64,000 nucleotides of DNA from Robiginitomaculum sp. (GTDB lineage: Bacteria > Pseudomonadota > Alphaproteobacteria > Caulobacterales > Maricaulaceae). The translations under genes and the position numbers were made by a program. Location: contig WFUF01000016.1 of NCBI GenBank assembly GCA_015485155.1, positions 62,001 through 126,000 on the forward strand, given 5' to 3'. The notes under the pieces were generated by a model. That model saw only the letters and a list, made by a program, of their open reading frames with translations. It was not told where the DNA came from and made no database searches. Below are positions 6,684 to 15,636 of the stretch, in pieces; the first letter of the stretch is position 1; the number at the start of each line of letters is the position of its first letter.

Positions 6684-9041
6684 TCAGAACCGGAACAAGG
6701 TGGTAATGCCCCATTCTGCCGGTAAGCCATAACTACCTTCAACAATACCAAAACTATCCAAAGTGGTAAGACCAGCCTGTAGATACAGTTCATTGGTTAT
6801 ATTGGTTCCGTAAACAGTAACTTCCCAGTTCGCATTTTCAGGACGCAAGGTCATTCGGGCACTCAGCAAGCCATAGCCATCTTGAATAATAGCGGCGGTA
6901 TTAGCCGGATCAAGGGCCTGTGAGCTTTGATAGGAATAGTCACCGCGAACTGTAAGATCAAAATTGTCGGCAACATCAAACACATATTCACCGCCAAGTG
7001 AGAAGGTCAGATCCGGAGTTCGCGCCAATAACAAGTCAGTTGTTACCGTAGCGCCCGGGTTTAGTGTGTCATATCTGGCATCAAGAATACCAATAGTGGC
7101 ATCAATGGTGAAATTATCGGAAACCATCGCCCTTAGTTCAGCCTCAAAGCCAGAGATTTTTGCCGTACCGGCGTTTTCTGTCACTAGCAATAAGTTACCA
7201 GTTGGATCAGCACGAACCGAAGTAAGCTGCATGTCCTGATAATCATAAATAAAGGCTGCCATGGACAGCAAGGCCCGCCTGTCGGCAAAACTGGTTTTCA
7301 CACCGGCTTCATATGACCATACAAATTCCGGAGCATAACTATCAACTTCACTCTGGGTTGTTGGGCGACCGTTAAAGCCACCACTCTTAAAGCCGCGTGA
7401 CGCAGAAGTATAAAGCAAGGTGTTGTCATTGGCCTGAAAATCAAGACTGAATTTTGGCGACCACGAACTCCAGCTATCACTTAGGGATGTTGGAGGAATA
7501 ATCGCCACGCCGGCATTAACCCGGCTGTGATCAAGAAAATACTCTTTGCTTTCATCGGAATAACGAAGACCGGCAGTGAAGTTCAACTGATCTGTCAAAG
7601 CAAATGTGCCGCTGCCAAATACAGCATAGCTATCAACCCGAACCTTGTTATAGATATTAAAATCCAGATCAAGTCCGGGATTAAATGGGTTTCCCGCACC
7701 GCCCGCACAAACATTTGGCGGAAATGGCCCCGGACAGGTTGAGCCTGGAACCAATGGTATGATCGCTCCTGGTAAACTTTCCAGCGCATTATACAGCCCC
7801 GATGCCAAACGCACATCATTGGTATCTTTGGCCAATTCATTAAAATAATAAACTCCGCCAACCCAGTTGAGGCGATTATCAAAGCTGTTGCCAGTCATTT
7901 GCAATTCTTGCGAATACTGCTGTTGCACAACCTTGTTATTCGTCTCAAGGAATGAATTTGGAGTTCCATCACCATCACGGCCAAACTCGGCATTTAGAGT
8001 GCGAACCGAACTTATTGACTTTAACACCGCATTACCGAAGTCATATTCCATGGTAAGGCCAACACCGAATACCTCATTATCATCAACATTAGGTCCGGTG
8101 GAATTACTTTGCCGTGGATTGGTATTCACCACGGATGGCGGATTGCCCGGCCCACCAACGATTCCAGCCCACAAAGCAGCCAGTGGAGCAGTTGGCTCAA
8201 ACTGTAAAATTGCGGTTTCGGCTGTTGTTCCATTGCGGTTGCTGTAATCTATGGCCAGATCAGCAGTAAATTGATCATTAGGCGTCCATTCAAACATTGC
8301 ACGAGCGGCAAATGTACGCTCATCGCCTTCACGTTCGCCGGTCAGCAGGCGGTCTGTATAGCCGTCTTTGGTTTTGTAAAGCGCCGCAAACCGTGAATTC
8401 AGATTATCACTGATTGGCGCATCAATCATTGCGCGGCCTTCAAAATAATTGTTTTTACCGCCGCGAAGCTCTAGTTTTCCACCACCATCGGGGTTGGGCT
8501 TGGCCGAGATATAGCTGATGGCACCACCAATAGTGTTTTTACCAAACAATGTACCTTGTGGTCCGCGCAACACCTCAACCCGCTCAAGATCAAGCAAATC
8601 CATGATAGAGGCAGTGGCTCTGGCATAATATACGCCATCAATATATATGCCGACCCCGGGGTCAGTGGTAATTAGAAAGTCGCTTTGCCCAATACCGCGC
8701 AAAAACACATTTGAAGTACTGCCGCTACCGCCGGCACCGCCATTGCTGTTAATACTCAGGTTGGGAACAAATCGTGCAACATCAACGATATTGACAATGC
8801 CCCGTTCCTCCATGGTTTCCCCGGTAAAGGCGGAAATGGCAATTGGTGTTGTTTCAACGCTCTCCTCGCGCTTACGAGCAGTAACTACAATTTCATCAAA
8901 CCCCTTTGCTTCTTCTTCTGATTGAGCCATAGCCGCACCCGATGAAAAGGCGACACCCGTGACACAAACAGCCATGCTGATTGCGGTTGATGAAAGCATT
9001 GACGCAATAGACTTCTTACTATTTTCAGAAAACGATGACAT
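6684..9041 (-). CDS. TonB-dependent outer-membrane receptor
   Basis: A 785-residue receptor. The signal peptide ends at AMA near residue 39, followed by a TonB-box-like stretch EIVVTARKREES and a plug domain with LDLERVEVLRGPQGTLFGKNT and GGAISYISAKP. The rest is a 22-strand barrel ending in the aromatic ITTLFRF. Such receptors import scarce ligands through the outer membrane using TonB energy. The RKREES-type plug is common in sphingomonad and caulobacterial receptors for organic substrates rather than siderophores only. It is divergent from the cupin-ligase operon, which suggests it feeds this pathway. I chose the ATG at 9041 because AGGGGG precedes it. Confidence 0.92.
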   Translation of the reverse strand: MSSFSENSKKSIASMLSSTAISMAVCVTGVAFSSGAAMAQSEEEAKGFDEIVVTARKREESVETTPIAISAFTGETMEERGIVNIVDVARFVPNLSINSNGGAGGSGSTSNVFLRGIGQSDFLITTDPGVGIYIDGVYYARATASIMDLLDLERVEVLRGPQGTLFGKNTIGGAISYISAKPNPDGGGKLELRGGKNNYFEGRAMIDAPISDNLNSRFAALYKTKDGYTDRLLTGEREGDERTFAARAMFEWTPNDQFTADLAIDYSNRNGTTAETAILQFEPTAPLAALWAGIVGGPGNPPSVVNTNPRQSNSTGPNVDDNEVFGVGLTMEYDFGNAVLKSISSVRTLNAEFGRDGDGTPNSFLETNNKVVQQQYSQELQMTGNSFDNRLNWVGGVYYFNELAKDTNDVRLASGLYNALESLPGAIIPLVPGSTCPGPFPPNVCAGGAGNPFNPGLDLDFNIYNKVRVDSYAVFGSGTFALTDQLNFTAGLRYSDESKEYFLDHSRVNAGVAIIPPTSLSDSWSSWSPKFSLDFQANDNTLLYTSASRGFKSGGFNGRPTTQSEVDSYAPEFVWSYEAGVKTSFADRRALLSMAAFIYDYQDMQLTSVRADPTGNLLLVTENAGTAKISGFEAELRAMVSDNFTIDATIGILDARYDTLNPGATVTTDLLLARTPDLTFSLGGEYVFDVADNFDLTVRGDYSYQSSQALDPANTAAIIQDGYGLLSARMTLRPENANWEVTVYGTNITNELYLQAGLTTLDSFGIVEGSYGLPAEWGITTLFRF

Positions 9042-9150
9042 GATTCCCCCTAAAGTTTTCCAAGTTTTGGTTGCGTCAATTTGACCCGATTGAGTAGGTC
9101 TCGCCAATAGCGTAAACTACTCAGTTTTTTTGGATTCAGCCAAAATTCGT

Positions 9151-9170
9151 GCAAAAAAGCCGGTTTTTGC
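9151..9170. promoter_or_regulatory. Inverted repeat in the divergent receptor/cupin promoter region
   Basis: GCAAAAA and TTTTTGC form 7-bp arms around a six-base centre, about midway between the receptor start (9041) and the cupin start (9276). This 235-base region must hold two divergent promoters; I see no clear -35/-10 pairs. The repeat is a candidate operator for the LuxR-type or MarR-type regulator of the island, on symmetry alone. Confidence 0.3.
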
Positions 9171-9275
9171 CTAAAAAAATAGCGGTAACTAGGGGGTTCC
9201 CGTCATTTCCCAGAGGCTGATAAATGCAAAACAATTACCAGACTTCTAAAATTTTTATAACAAGGGGAACTCTAA

Positions 9276-9764
9276 ATGGCTACCATACAATTGAAAAAAA
9301 CTGATACAATGTCCGTAAAGACAGTAAAGCCGCGCGTATCGGTATTCCTGGACACCAATAGCATAAAATGGCTACCATGGGTGATCGAGGGAACCTGGTT
9401 CAAATTGCTTAATGTAGACATGAAAACCGGAGGCTATTCCATGATCCTGAAGGTGGATCCTGAAAATGAAGCCCCGGTACACGGGCATGTGGGCGCAGTT
9501 GAAGGGCTCATTCTAGAGGGTGAATTTGGTTATGATGATGATCGTGGCCCCGGAATGCACTATGTCTGGGAACCGGCAGGAGCCATTCACCAGCCAGACA
9601 GCCCAAGCGGGTTTACCATGTTTGCAGTTATGCACGGCCCATTGCTGGGGTATAATGACGATGGATCTATTGCTGCAGTGGTCGATGGTAAAATGATGTA
9701 TCAGATGGCCCGTGACGGTGGTCAGGCCGATCATATAAATGTTGATTTTCCTGATATTGACTAA
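9276..9764 (+). CDS. Cupin protein, 2,4'-dihydroxyacetophenone dioxygenase-like
   Basis: A 162-residue single-domain cupin. Motif 1 is seen as [22 protein letters not shown] (metal ligands His-x-His and Glu), and motif 2 as [16 protein letters not shown] with a further His. The pattern resembles the ChrR-like and 2,4'-dihydroxyacetophenone dioxygenase group, which includes iron enzymes cleaving aryl ketones. AAGGGG lies just upstream of the ATG. It is first in an operon with an acyl-CoA ligase and a LuxR regulator, which suits oxidative attack followed by CoA activation. A non-enzymatic cupin is possible. Confidence 0.75.
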   Translation: MATIQLKKTDTMSVKTVKPRVSVFLDTNSIKWLPWVIEGTWFKLLNVDMKTGGYSMILKVDPENEAPVHGHVGAVEGLILEGEFGYDDDRGPGMHYVWEPAGAIHQPDSPSGFTMFAVMHGPLLGYNDDGSIAAVVDGKMMYQMARDGGQADHINVDFPDID

Positions 9765-9793
9765 TACCAAAACCGGGGGCCAAGCATAATTTT

Positions 9794-11446
9794 ATGAGCA
9801 CCAGCTTAAGTCATGTAACAGGCGTCAAATACCCTCCCCTATACGAGGGAACCATTGGTGATGCCCTGCAACGAGCCGCCCGTCTCTGGCCTGATGCCGA
9901 GGCACTGGTGTCGTGTCACCAGAATACGCGGCTTAGCTTTGCAGAAATACTTGAACAGGCCGAGAGTCTTGCTCTTGGCCTGTTAGCTCAGGGACTAAAG
10001 ACAGGAGACCGGGTTGGCATCTGGGCTCCTAATTGCACTGAGTGGACAATAACCCAGTATGCAACTGCTTTGGCTGGCATGATTTTGGTAAATATCAATC
10101 CGGATTATCAAAGCCGGGAGCTGGAATATGCATTAAACAAGGTCGGGTGCAAAGCTCTGGTTATGGTGCCCAAGTCAAAGCATATTGATTATCTGGACAT
10201 GGTAAACACCTTAAGCTGGGAGCAAAAACTCCCTGATCTTGCAGTAAAAATACTGATCTCACCAGACCATGAGAGCGGATATCAGCGTTTTGATGATTTG
10301 TTACAAGCAGGCCGGGCTGCCGATCCTGCTGACTTGCAACATATTCAATCAAAACTTAGCGCTAATGATCCGATCAATATCCAGTTCACCAGCGGGACCA
10401 CCGGCTCGCCCAAAGGTGCTACCCTCACCCACAGAAATATTCTTAACAATGCCTATTTTGTAGGAGCTGCACAGAATCTGTCCCCCGATGACAGGTTGTG
10501 TATTCCTGTACCCCTATATCATTGCTTTGGTATGGTTATGGGCAGTCTGGCCTGTTGTATGCATGGCACTACTGCGGTTTACGCTTCCAACAGGTTTGAC
10601 CCGGGTTTGGTATTGCAAACCCTGCAAAGTGAAAAATGCACCGCTGTTTATGGTGTACCCACCATGTTCATTGCCATGCTTGACCACCCGGATTTCAAAA
10701 ATTTTGATTTATCCTCTTTACGAACCGGAACCATGGCTGGTTCCCCGTGCCCGATAGAAGTCATGAAGCGGGTCATTAACGACATGAACATGGACGAAGT
10801 CACCATAGCCTATGGCATGACAGAAACATCTCCGGTCAGCTTCCAGACCGCCAAAACTGATCCTTTAGACAAGCGTGTATCCTCGGTTGGGCGCATTCAT
10901 CCGCATGTGGAAGTGAAAATAATTGATGAAAGCGGAGCAACCACCAAACGCGGCGTAAAGGGCGAATTATGCACCCGTGGATATTCGCTCATGCAGGGTT
11001 ATTGGAACGATACGGAAAAAACCGACCTTTGCATTGATGATGAGGGCTGGATGCACACAGGGGATTTGGCTGTTATTGATGATGAGGGCTATTGCGATAT
11101 TGTTGGCCGGGTAAAGGACATGCTTATTCGTGGTGGCGAAAATATCTTCCCCCGCGAAATAGAGGATTTCTTGTTTACCCATCCTGATATTGCCGAAGCT
11201 CAAGTTTTTGGCGTGCCTTGCGAAAAATATGGAGAGGAAGTCTGCGCGTGGATACGTTTAACCCCAAACAGCACCTTGTCCGAAGCAGAAATAAAAGATT
11301 TCTGCGTCGGCAAAATAGCCCATTTCAAAATCCCGAAATATGTCCGTCTTGTTAGTGAGTTTCCGATGACGGTAACCGGGAAAGTCAAAAAAAACACCAT
11401 GCGTGAGCAGATGACAAGAGAATTAGAGACAAACGCCTCCTCTTGA
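9794..11446 (+). CDS. AMP-dependent acyl/aryl-CoA ligase
   Basis: A 550-residue adenylate-forming ligase. The P-loop [14 protein letters not shown] is at about residues 200-213, the A5 motif AYGMTETSP follows, then GWMHTGDLA, the hinge [16 protein letters not shown] and the catalytic lysine in TVTGKVKKN near the end. It activates a carboxylic acid as its CoA thioester in the cytoplasm. The overall form is FadD-like (medium-chain or aryl acid), and the exact acid cannot be read. It follows the cupin by 29 bases and shares its direction, so it probably activates a product of the island. Confidence 0.9.
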   Translation: MSTSLSHVTGVKYPPLYEGTIGDALQRAARLWPDAEALVSCHQNTRLSFAEILEQAESLALGLLAQGLKTGDRVGIWAPNCTEWTITQYATALAGMILVNINPDYQSRELEYALNKVGCKALVMVPKSKHIDYLDMVNTLSWEQKLPDLAVKILISPDHESGYQRFDDLLQAGRAADPADLQHIQSKLSANDPINIQFTSGTTGSPKGATLTHRNILNNAYFVGAAQNLSPDDRLCIPVPLYHCFGMVMGSLACCMHGTTAVYASNRFDPGLVLQTLQSEKCTAVYGVPTMFIAMLDHPDFKNFDLSSLRTGTMAGSPCPIEVMKRVINDMNMDEVTIAYGMTETSPVSFQTAKTDPLDKRVSSVGRIHPHVEVKIIDESGATTKRGVKGELCTRGYSLMQGYWNDTEKTDLCIDDEGWMHTGDLAVIDDEGYCDIVGRVKDMLIRGGENIFPREIEDFLFTHPDIAEAQVFGVPCEKYGEEVCAWIRLTPNSTLSEAEIKDFCVGKIAHFKIPKYVRLVSEFPMTVTGKVKKNTMREQMTRELETNASS

Positions 11447-11495
11447 CGTAAGGGCTGGTTTACAGCACCATTCATCGTGTCAGAGCTTAAATCAG

Positions 11496-12641
11496 GTGAA
11501 ACATTTGTCTACTTTACAGCTTCAAAACGAAGACTATCCGTCCCCGCATCTCTTTGGTGAGATTGCCGAGTGCTATGATTATCCTTCACTGGAAAGCACC
11601 CTGTTAAGATCAATGGCACAGGATATTGGCGCCGACACGAGTGTCTTGATGCACTTTCAAAAAGATGATGACGGATACCGCGTTGGTCATAATCTGGCGC
11701 AAGGAGTTGCCAATAGGGTGCACTCACAATACATCAACAAGTATCACCGCACCGACCCGGTAATTGTAAACCGAGCATCGCAGCAACCAGTTAAAACAAA
11801 ACTTGATGCCATAACAGATGTCTATCGCCTGTCAGACGTTTGCGATCAGAAAAAATTCATAAAATCAGGCTATTACAACAATTTCCTAAAGCCGGGAGGC
11901 ATTCGTCATGTTCTGGCTCTGGCAATTAGGCCACAAATTCAACACAATGATTTAATGGTGGTAGTAGGGTTCCACCGTGCAATTGGTTCCCGTGATTTTG
12001 GCACAAATGCCTTGCGAAAAGCTGTAAGTGTTGCTCCGGTTATTGGCTCTACCATAGCTCGTTTGACTTTTAAGGAAAGCCTTTCGCGCTTCCAAGTGCT
12101 TAGTGAAAACCTGCAGTCCATTCTAAAGGACACTGGATATATTATCCTTGATGAAGCCCTGCAAATTCAGGAAATGAGCCACAAGGTAACTTCGGAAGTT
12201 TTTGGCGATCTGCCGTTTTTAATGCATCATATTTCCAAAGGCATTCGCACAATGATCCGTAACGGCACCCAGTATATGGAGTTCAACTGTCATCTTCATG
12301 GCGAAGACCGTTCTTTGCTCAATGAGAATATCAATTTTGAGATTCAGCGAAGCCAATCCAGCAATGGCCAGTCGCGTTTTACTGTCCGCCTTGGCTTTAC
12401 TCATGCTGATATGGCTATAGCCAGATGCGCCGAGCAATTTGGCTGGACATTGCGTGAAAGTGAGATTGTAATTGCCCTTTCCAAGGGGCTGAGCAATTCG
12501 GAAATCTCAGATAATCTGTCTATCAGCATAAGAACAGTGGAAAACCATTTACGTTCCATTTATGTCAAGGCCGATGTCACAAGCCGCACCCAGCTATTGC
12601 GCCAGCTCTTAATCCATACCCCGCCATCACATAAGGTTTGA
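11496..12641 (+). CDS. LuxR-type transcriptional regulator
   Basis: A 381-residue protein with a C-terminal LuxR/GerE helix-turn-helix: LSKGLSNSEISDNLSISIRT, then VENHLRSIYVKADVTSRTQL. The N-terminal 300 residues are a sensor region I do not recognise; it lacks the autoinducer-binding signature and a receiver domain. The start used is a GTG with no strong ribosome site, so a downstream start is possible. It lies 49 bases after the ligase gene in the same direction, so it probably regulates the cupin-ligase operon and perhaps the divergent receptor. Confidence 0.8.
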   Translation: MKHLSTLQLQNEDYPSPHLFGEIAECYDYPSLESTLLRSMAQDIGADTSVLMHFQKDDDGYRVGHNLAQGVANRVHSQYINKYHRTDPVIVNRASQQPVKTKLDAITDVYRLSDVCDQKKFIKSGYYNNFLKPGGIRHVLALAIRPQIQHNDLMVVVGFHRAIGSRDFGTNALRKAVSVAPVIGSTIARLTFKESLSRFQVLSENLQSILKDTGYIILDEALQIQEMSHKVTSEVFGDLPFLMHHISKGIRTMIRNGTQYMEFNCHLHGEDRSLLNENINFEIQRSQSSNGQSRFTVRLGFTHADMAIARCAEQFGWTLRESEIVIALSKGLSNSEISDNLSISIRTVENHLRSIYVKADVTSRTQLLRQLLIHTPPSHKV

Positions 12642-12699
12642 TCAGGCACCCGCAAATAATTGTGGCAATAGGTGGAAGTGTCATTTGCCAGGGTCACTA

Positions 12700-12758
12700 T
12701 TGGGGTCAGTGCCATTTTTCGCTGTCCCTTGAGTGATACTTGATATCCCCTGTAATCA
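12700..12758. repeat. Dispersed repeat, copy 1
   Basis: About 58 bases shared with 42556-42616. The cores GCTGTCCCTTGAGTGATACT and CCTGTAATCA are identical in both copies, and upstream GGTCAG and TTTTT are also shared. The GGGGTCAG start resembles sequences seen flanking REP-associated transposase genes. Copy 2 lies beside an IS5-type transposase remnant, so both are probably relics of mobile elements. Confidence 0.6.
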
Positions 12759-12786
12759 CACCAAAACAGCACTTAAGGGTAATAAA

Positions 12787-12834
12787 CTGACCCTTAAATG
12801 ACCCTTGATGACACTGACTGACCCTTGAACTACG
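12787..12834. repeat. Short TGACCCTTRA direct repeats
   Basis: Three copies of TGACCCTT followed by AAA, GAT or GAA lie within about 45 bases, next to dispersed repeat copy 1. No gene is seen here. They may be part of the same decayed mobile element. Confidence 0.45.
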
Positions 12835-12873
12835 GGGATAAATGATAACGATGCCCGCACTTGCCAAACCTGT

Positions 12874-13057
12874 TATAATGTAATGGTTGGGGGCAAAGCC
12901 CCTTACAAAATGCTCTTTGACAGGTAAATATTTTTCTCAAAACCAATAAAACAAAAGGTTTTGTGCGCCAGCGTGCGCGCAAGCAATTCTGACAGGCAGT
13001 CGTGCAAATGCGCCTGCCTTGGCTCTTATCCCGTGGAAAATGAGGATAAGGTTTTTT
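12874..13057 (+). ncRNA. Candidate small RNA with terminal hairpin and U tract
   Basis: A perfect TATAAT (12874-12879) is followed by a GGGGC/GCCCC hairpin. A long gene-free stretch then leads to an AGGCAG/CTGCCT hairpin and a CTTATCC/GGATAAG hairpin (13025-13050) followed by GTTTTTT, which is the form of an intrinsic terminator. No open reading frame with coding character ends here, and the LuxR gene stops 380 bases earlier. A good -35 box for the TATAAT is not visible. This is inference; the family is not recognised. Confidence 0.3.
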
Positions 13058-13078
13058 ACAGGCGTTTCATTTCTAAAA

Positions 13079-13222
13079 TAGCGAAGCGGTAGCGCAGCAA
13101 ATAGCTTCCCACTTTTGCTAAAAATGCAAATCTTTGTTTGTCGCATTTTTTACCGCAAAACCCGCGCTCAAGTAGCGAAGCGGTAGCGCAGCAAATAGCT
13201 TCCCACTTTTACTAAAAATGCT
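13079..13222. repeat. Alphaproteobacterial intergenic repeat, two units
   Basis: Two nearly identical 50-base units (13079-13128 and 13173-13222) start TAGCGAAGCGGTAGCGCAGC and end CCCACTTTTGCTAAAAATGC (one base differs in unit 2). Between them is TCGCATTTTTTACCGCAAAACC. Related units occur at 54549-54764. The reverse complement matches the common alphaproteobacterial AGCATTTT...AAAAGTGGGAACCGGTTTTGCGG type. The 12641-13236 interval holds this, the candidate RNA and the dispersed repeat, and no gene. Confidence 0.75.
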
Positions 13223-13235
13223 CTAGACTCCCAAA

Positions 13236-14384
13236 ATGAAGATTCTTACAAGCACTGACGATCTGGCAGAAGTCTGCAAAACAGCCCGCAAATCTGATTT
13301 TGTTGCTCTGGATACCGAATTCATGCGCGAGCGTACCTTTTGGTCGCAATTGTGCTTAATTCAAATGGCTACCAATGATGTTGAGGCAATCATCGACCCG
13401 CTGGCCGATGGTCTTGATCTAGAGCCGTTTCTTGACCTGCTCCGGGAGAGCAGCATCATAAAGGTGTTCCATGCTGCCAGACAGGATATGGAAATATTCT
13501 ATTCCTTATTGGGTGAAGTACCCTACCCGATCTTTGACAGTCAAATCGCAGCAATGGCTGCCGGACTTGGTGACAGCATCGGTTATGACAAGCTGGTGCG
13601 TGCCCTGCTTGACATAAATGTGGACAAAGGTTCACGCTTTACAGATTGGGCCAGACGCCCCTTATCGAAAAAACAACTGTCCTACGCATTAGCCGATGTT
13701 ACTCATTTGCGTGACCTCTACCCAATTCTGGTAAAAAAACTTCAGGATCAAAACCGAAGTCACTGGCTGGATGAGGAAATGGAAATACTGGCCAATCCGG
13801 ATATTTACTCCTTCAAGCCGGAAAATGCCTGGAAGCGAATGAAAATTCGCAAATACACCGACAAATGGCTGGCAATTATGGCACAGCTAAGTAAATGGCG
13901 CGAAGAAGAAGCCCAACGCCTAGATCGCCCAAGAAACCGCATCCTGAAAGACGACGCCATCTATGAAATAGCAACACAGGAACCCACATCTGTTGAGGCC
14001 CTGGCGCGATTGCGGGCAATTCCCAAAGGGTTTGAACGCTCCCGATCTGCTGAGAGCCTGTTACAAATCGTCAAAACCGCGTTAAGTGACCCCAAAAAAT
14101 ATGCGCCAAAGGTGGATATGCCCAAACGCAATCCTGCAGGTCTCGGCCCAGTGGTAGAAATGCTGAAAGTATTGCTGAAAATAAGGGCGCAGGAAATTGG
14201 TGTGGCTCCACGGCTTATTGCCAATTCAGCAGATATTGAAAGACTGGCAGCCGATGATGAAGCTGATATCCCGGCGCTAAAAGGGTGGCGGCGCAAGGAA
14301 TTTGGCCTTGATGCGCTGCAAATGAAAGCTGGAAATATTGGTTTGCGCCTGAAAAATGGTGTGATTGTCCTTGAGCGTTATTAA
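13236..14384 (+). CDS. rnd: Ribonuclease D
   Basis: A 382-residue 3'-5' exoribonuclease that trims tRNA and other structured RNA precursors. The DEDDy nuclease domain is seen as ALDTEFMRERTFW (D26, E28), VFHAARQDMEIF and YALADVTHLRDLYPIL, with the catalytic Tyr and Asp. An HRDC domain follows around residues 210-290, and the usual RNase D C-terminal helical region completes the protein. The length is normal. It is transcribed toward tgt with about 30 bases between the stop codons. The start ATG follows the intergenic repeat closely and has no strong ribosome site. Confidence 0.94.
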   Translation: MKILTSTDDLAEVCKTARKSDFVALDTEFMRERTFWSQLCLIQMATNDVEAIIDPLADGLDLEPFLDLLRESSIIKVFHAARQDMEIFYSLLGEVPYPIFDSQIAAMAAGLGDSIGYDKLVRALLDINVDKGSRFTDWARRPLSKKQLSYALADVTHLRDLYPILVKKLQDQNRSHWLDEEMEILANPDIYSFKPENAWKRMKIRKYTDKWLAIMAQLSKWREEEAQRLDRPRNRILKDDAIYEIATQEPTSVEALARLRAIPKGFERSRSAESLLQIVKTALSDPKKYAPKVDMPKRNPAGLGPVVEMLKVLLKIRAQEIGVAPRLIANSADIERLAADDEADIPALKGWRRKEFGLDALQMKAGNIGLRLKNGVIVLERY

Positions 14385-14415
14385 AGCGCGCTCAGGCTCG
14401 TTACAGATGCCGATA

Positions 14416-15534
14416 CTATGGCAGGCCTATTGTAGTTTTCTCGATCAATTCCAGTCGCAGATCATCCAGTTTACCGGCCAAAATAGCACTTCTTATTCTT
14501 GCCATAAGATTTTGATAATAAGAAATATTATGCCATGAAAGTAGAATTGCTGCCAATGGTTCATTGCACTTGACCAAATGGTGAATATAGGCTCTGCAAT
14601 AATCCTGACTTGCCGGGCAGTCAATCTCGGCAAGCAATGGCAACGGATCATCTCTAAATCTGGCATTTTTGAGATTAAATGCGCCATAATCGCTCCATGC
14701 CTGCCCGTGACGACCAGCCCTTGTCGGCATCACGCAGTCAAACATGTCAACGCCTCTTACCACGCTTTCGATTATATCAAGTGGACGACCCACCCCCATA
14801 AGATATCGCGGTCGGTTAACAGGTAAAAAGTCAGGAGTGTAATTCAGCACCTCGCACATGGCCTCAAAACCCTCACCCACAGCCAAACCGCCAATGGCAT
14901 AGCCGTCAAAACCCTGCTTTACCACTTCGGCGGCGCTTTGTTCTCGCAAATCCGCATAGGTAGAGCCTTGCACAATTCCAAACAAATTCTGGCTTTGACG
15001 GGTGCCAAAGGCGGTTTTTGAGCGCTCACCCCAGCGCAAGGACAACCCCATGCTAGCTTGTGCCGCATCGTGGGTGACTGGATGCTCTGTGCATTCATCA
15101 AATTGCATGGAGATGTCTGCCCCTAGCAAATCAGCCTGTATCTCTATGCTGCGCTCTGCTGTCAGATTGTGGCTGGAGCCGTCAATATGGCTTTGGAATA
15201 TTACGCCCTGTTCGGATTTCTTCGCCAACTGGCTTAGGGAAAACACCTGAAACCCACCTGAATCAGTTAGAATCGGGCCCTGCCATGTGCTGAATTTATG
15301 CAAACCGCCCAAATTATGTATCCGTTCAGCACCGGGGCGCAGCATTAAATGATACGTATTACCCAAGATAATGTCAGAGCCTGCACCCTTAACCTGATCC
15401 ATGGTTAGGGCTTTGACTGTTCCTGCGGTTCCTACCGGCATGAAGGCTGGCGTGCGGATGTCTCCTCTGCTGGTGCGCAAAACCCCGGTTCTGGCCTTGC
15501 CATCAGTGCCAATTATGTCAAAGGCAAAGCTCAT
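14416..15534 (-). CDS. tgt: Queuine tRNA-ribosyltransferase
   Basis: A 372-residue tRNA-guanine transglycosylase that exchanges G34 for preQ1 in GUN anticodons. The active-site segments [12 protein letters not shown] and [19 protein letters not shown], with both catalytic Asp residues, are intact. The C-terminal zinc site is unusual: the normal CxCxxC before RAYLHHL reads IDCPAS here, so two of three cysteines are missing, while the later His in WHNISYY remains. Extra cysteines lie nearby (QDYC, VKC). The start MSFAFDI at 15534 matches the family; an ATG three codons earlier is also in frame. Confidence 0.93.
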   Translation of the reverse strand: MSFAFDIIGTDGKARTGVLRTSRGDIRTPAFMPVGTAGTVKALTMDQVKGAGSDIILGNTYHLMLRPGAERIHNLGGLHKFSTWQGPILTDSGGFQVFSLSQLAKKSEQGVIFQSHIDGSSHNLTAERSIEIQADLLGADISMQFDECTEHPVTHDAAQASMGLSLRWGERSKTAFGTRQSQNLFGIVQGSTYADLREQSAAEVVKQGFDGYAIGGLAVGEGFEAMCEVLNYTPDFLPVNRPRYLMGVGRPLDIIESVVRGVDMFDCVMPTRAGRHGQAWSDYGAFNLKNARFRDDPLPLLAEIDCPASQDYCRAYIHHLVKCNEPLAAILLSWHNISYYQNLMARIRSAILAGKLDDLRLELIEKTTIGLP

Positions 15535-15636
15535 AATGAACAAAACTCAAAAGCACAGGCCCAAGAAACCCCAAAAAGAGCACCATCAAACCCGATATTA
15601 TTAGCTATGTTACTGTATGGATTTATCATAGTCGCC

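Noticed and set aside
12874-12879. TATAAT as a proven promoter
   Set aside because: No acceptable -35 box at 16-18 bases; kept only as part of a low-confidence small RNA candidate.
12641-13236. tRNA, tmRNA or 6S RNA gene
   Set aside because: The GGGGGC start recalls tmRNA, but no tRNA-like ends, CCA or conserved family segments could be found.
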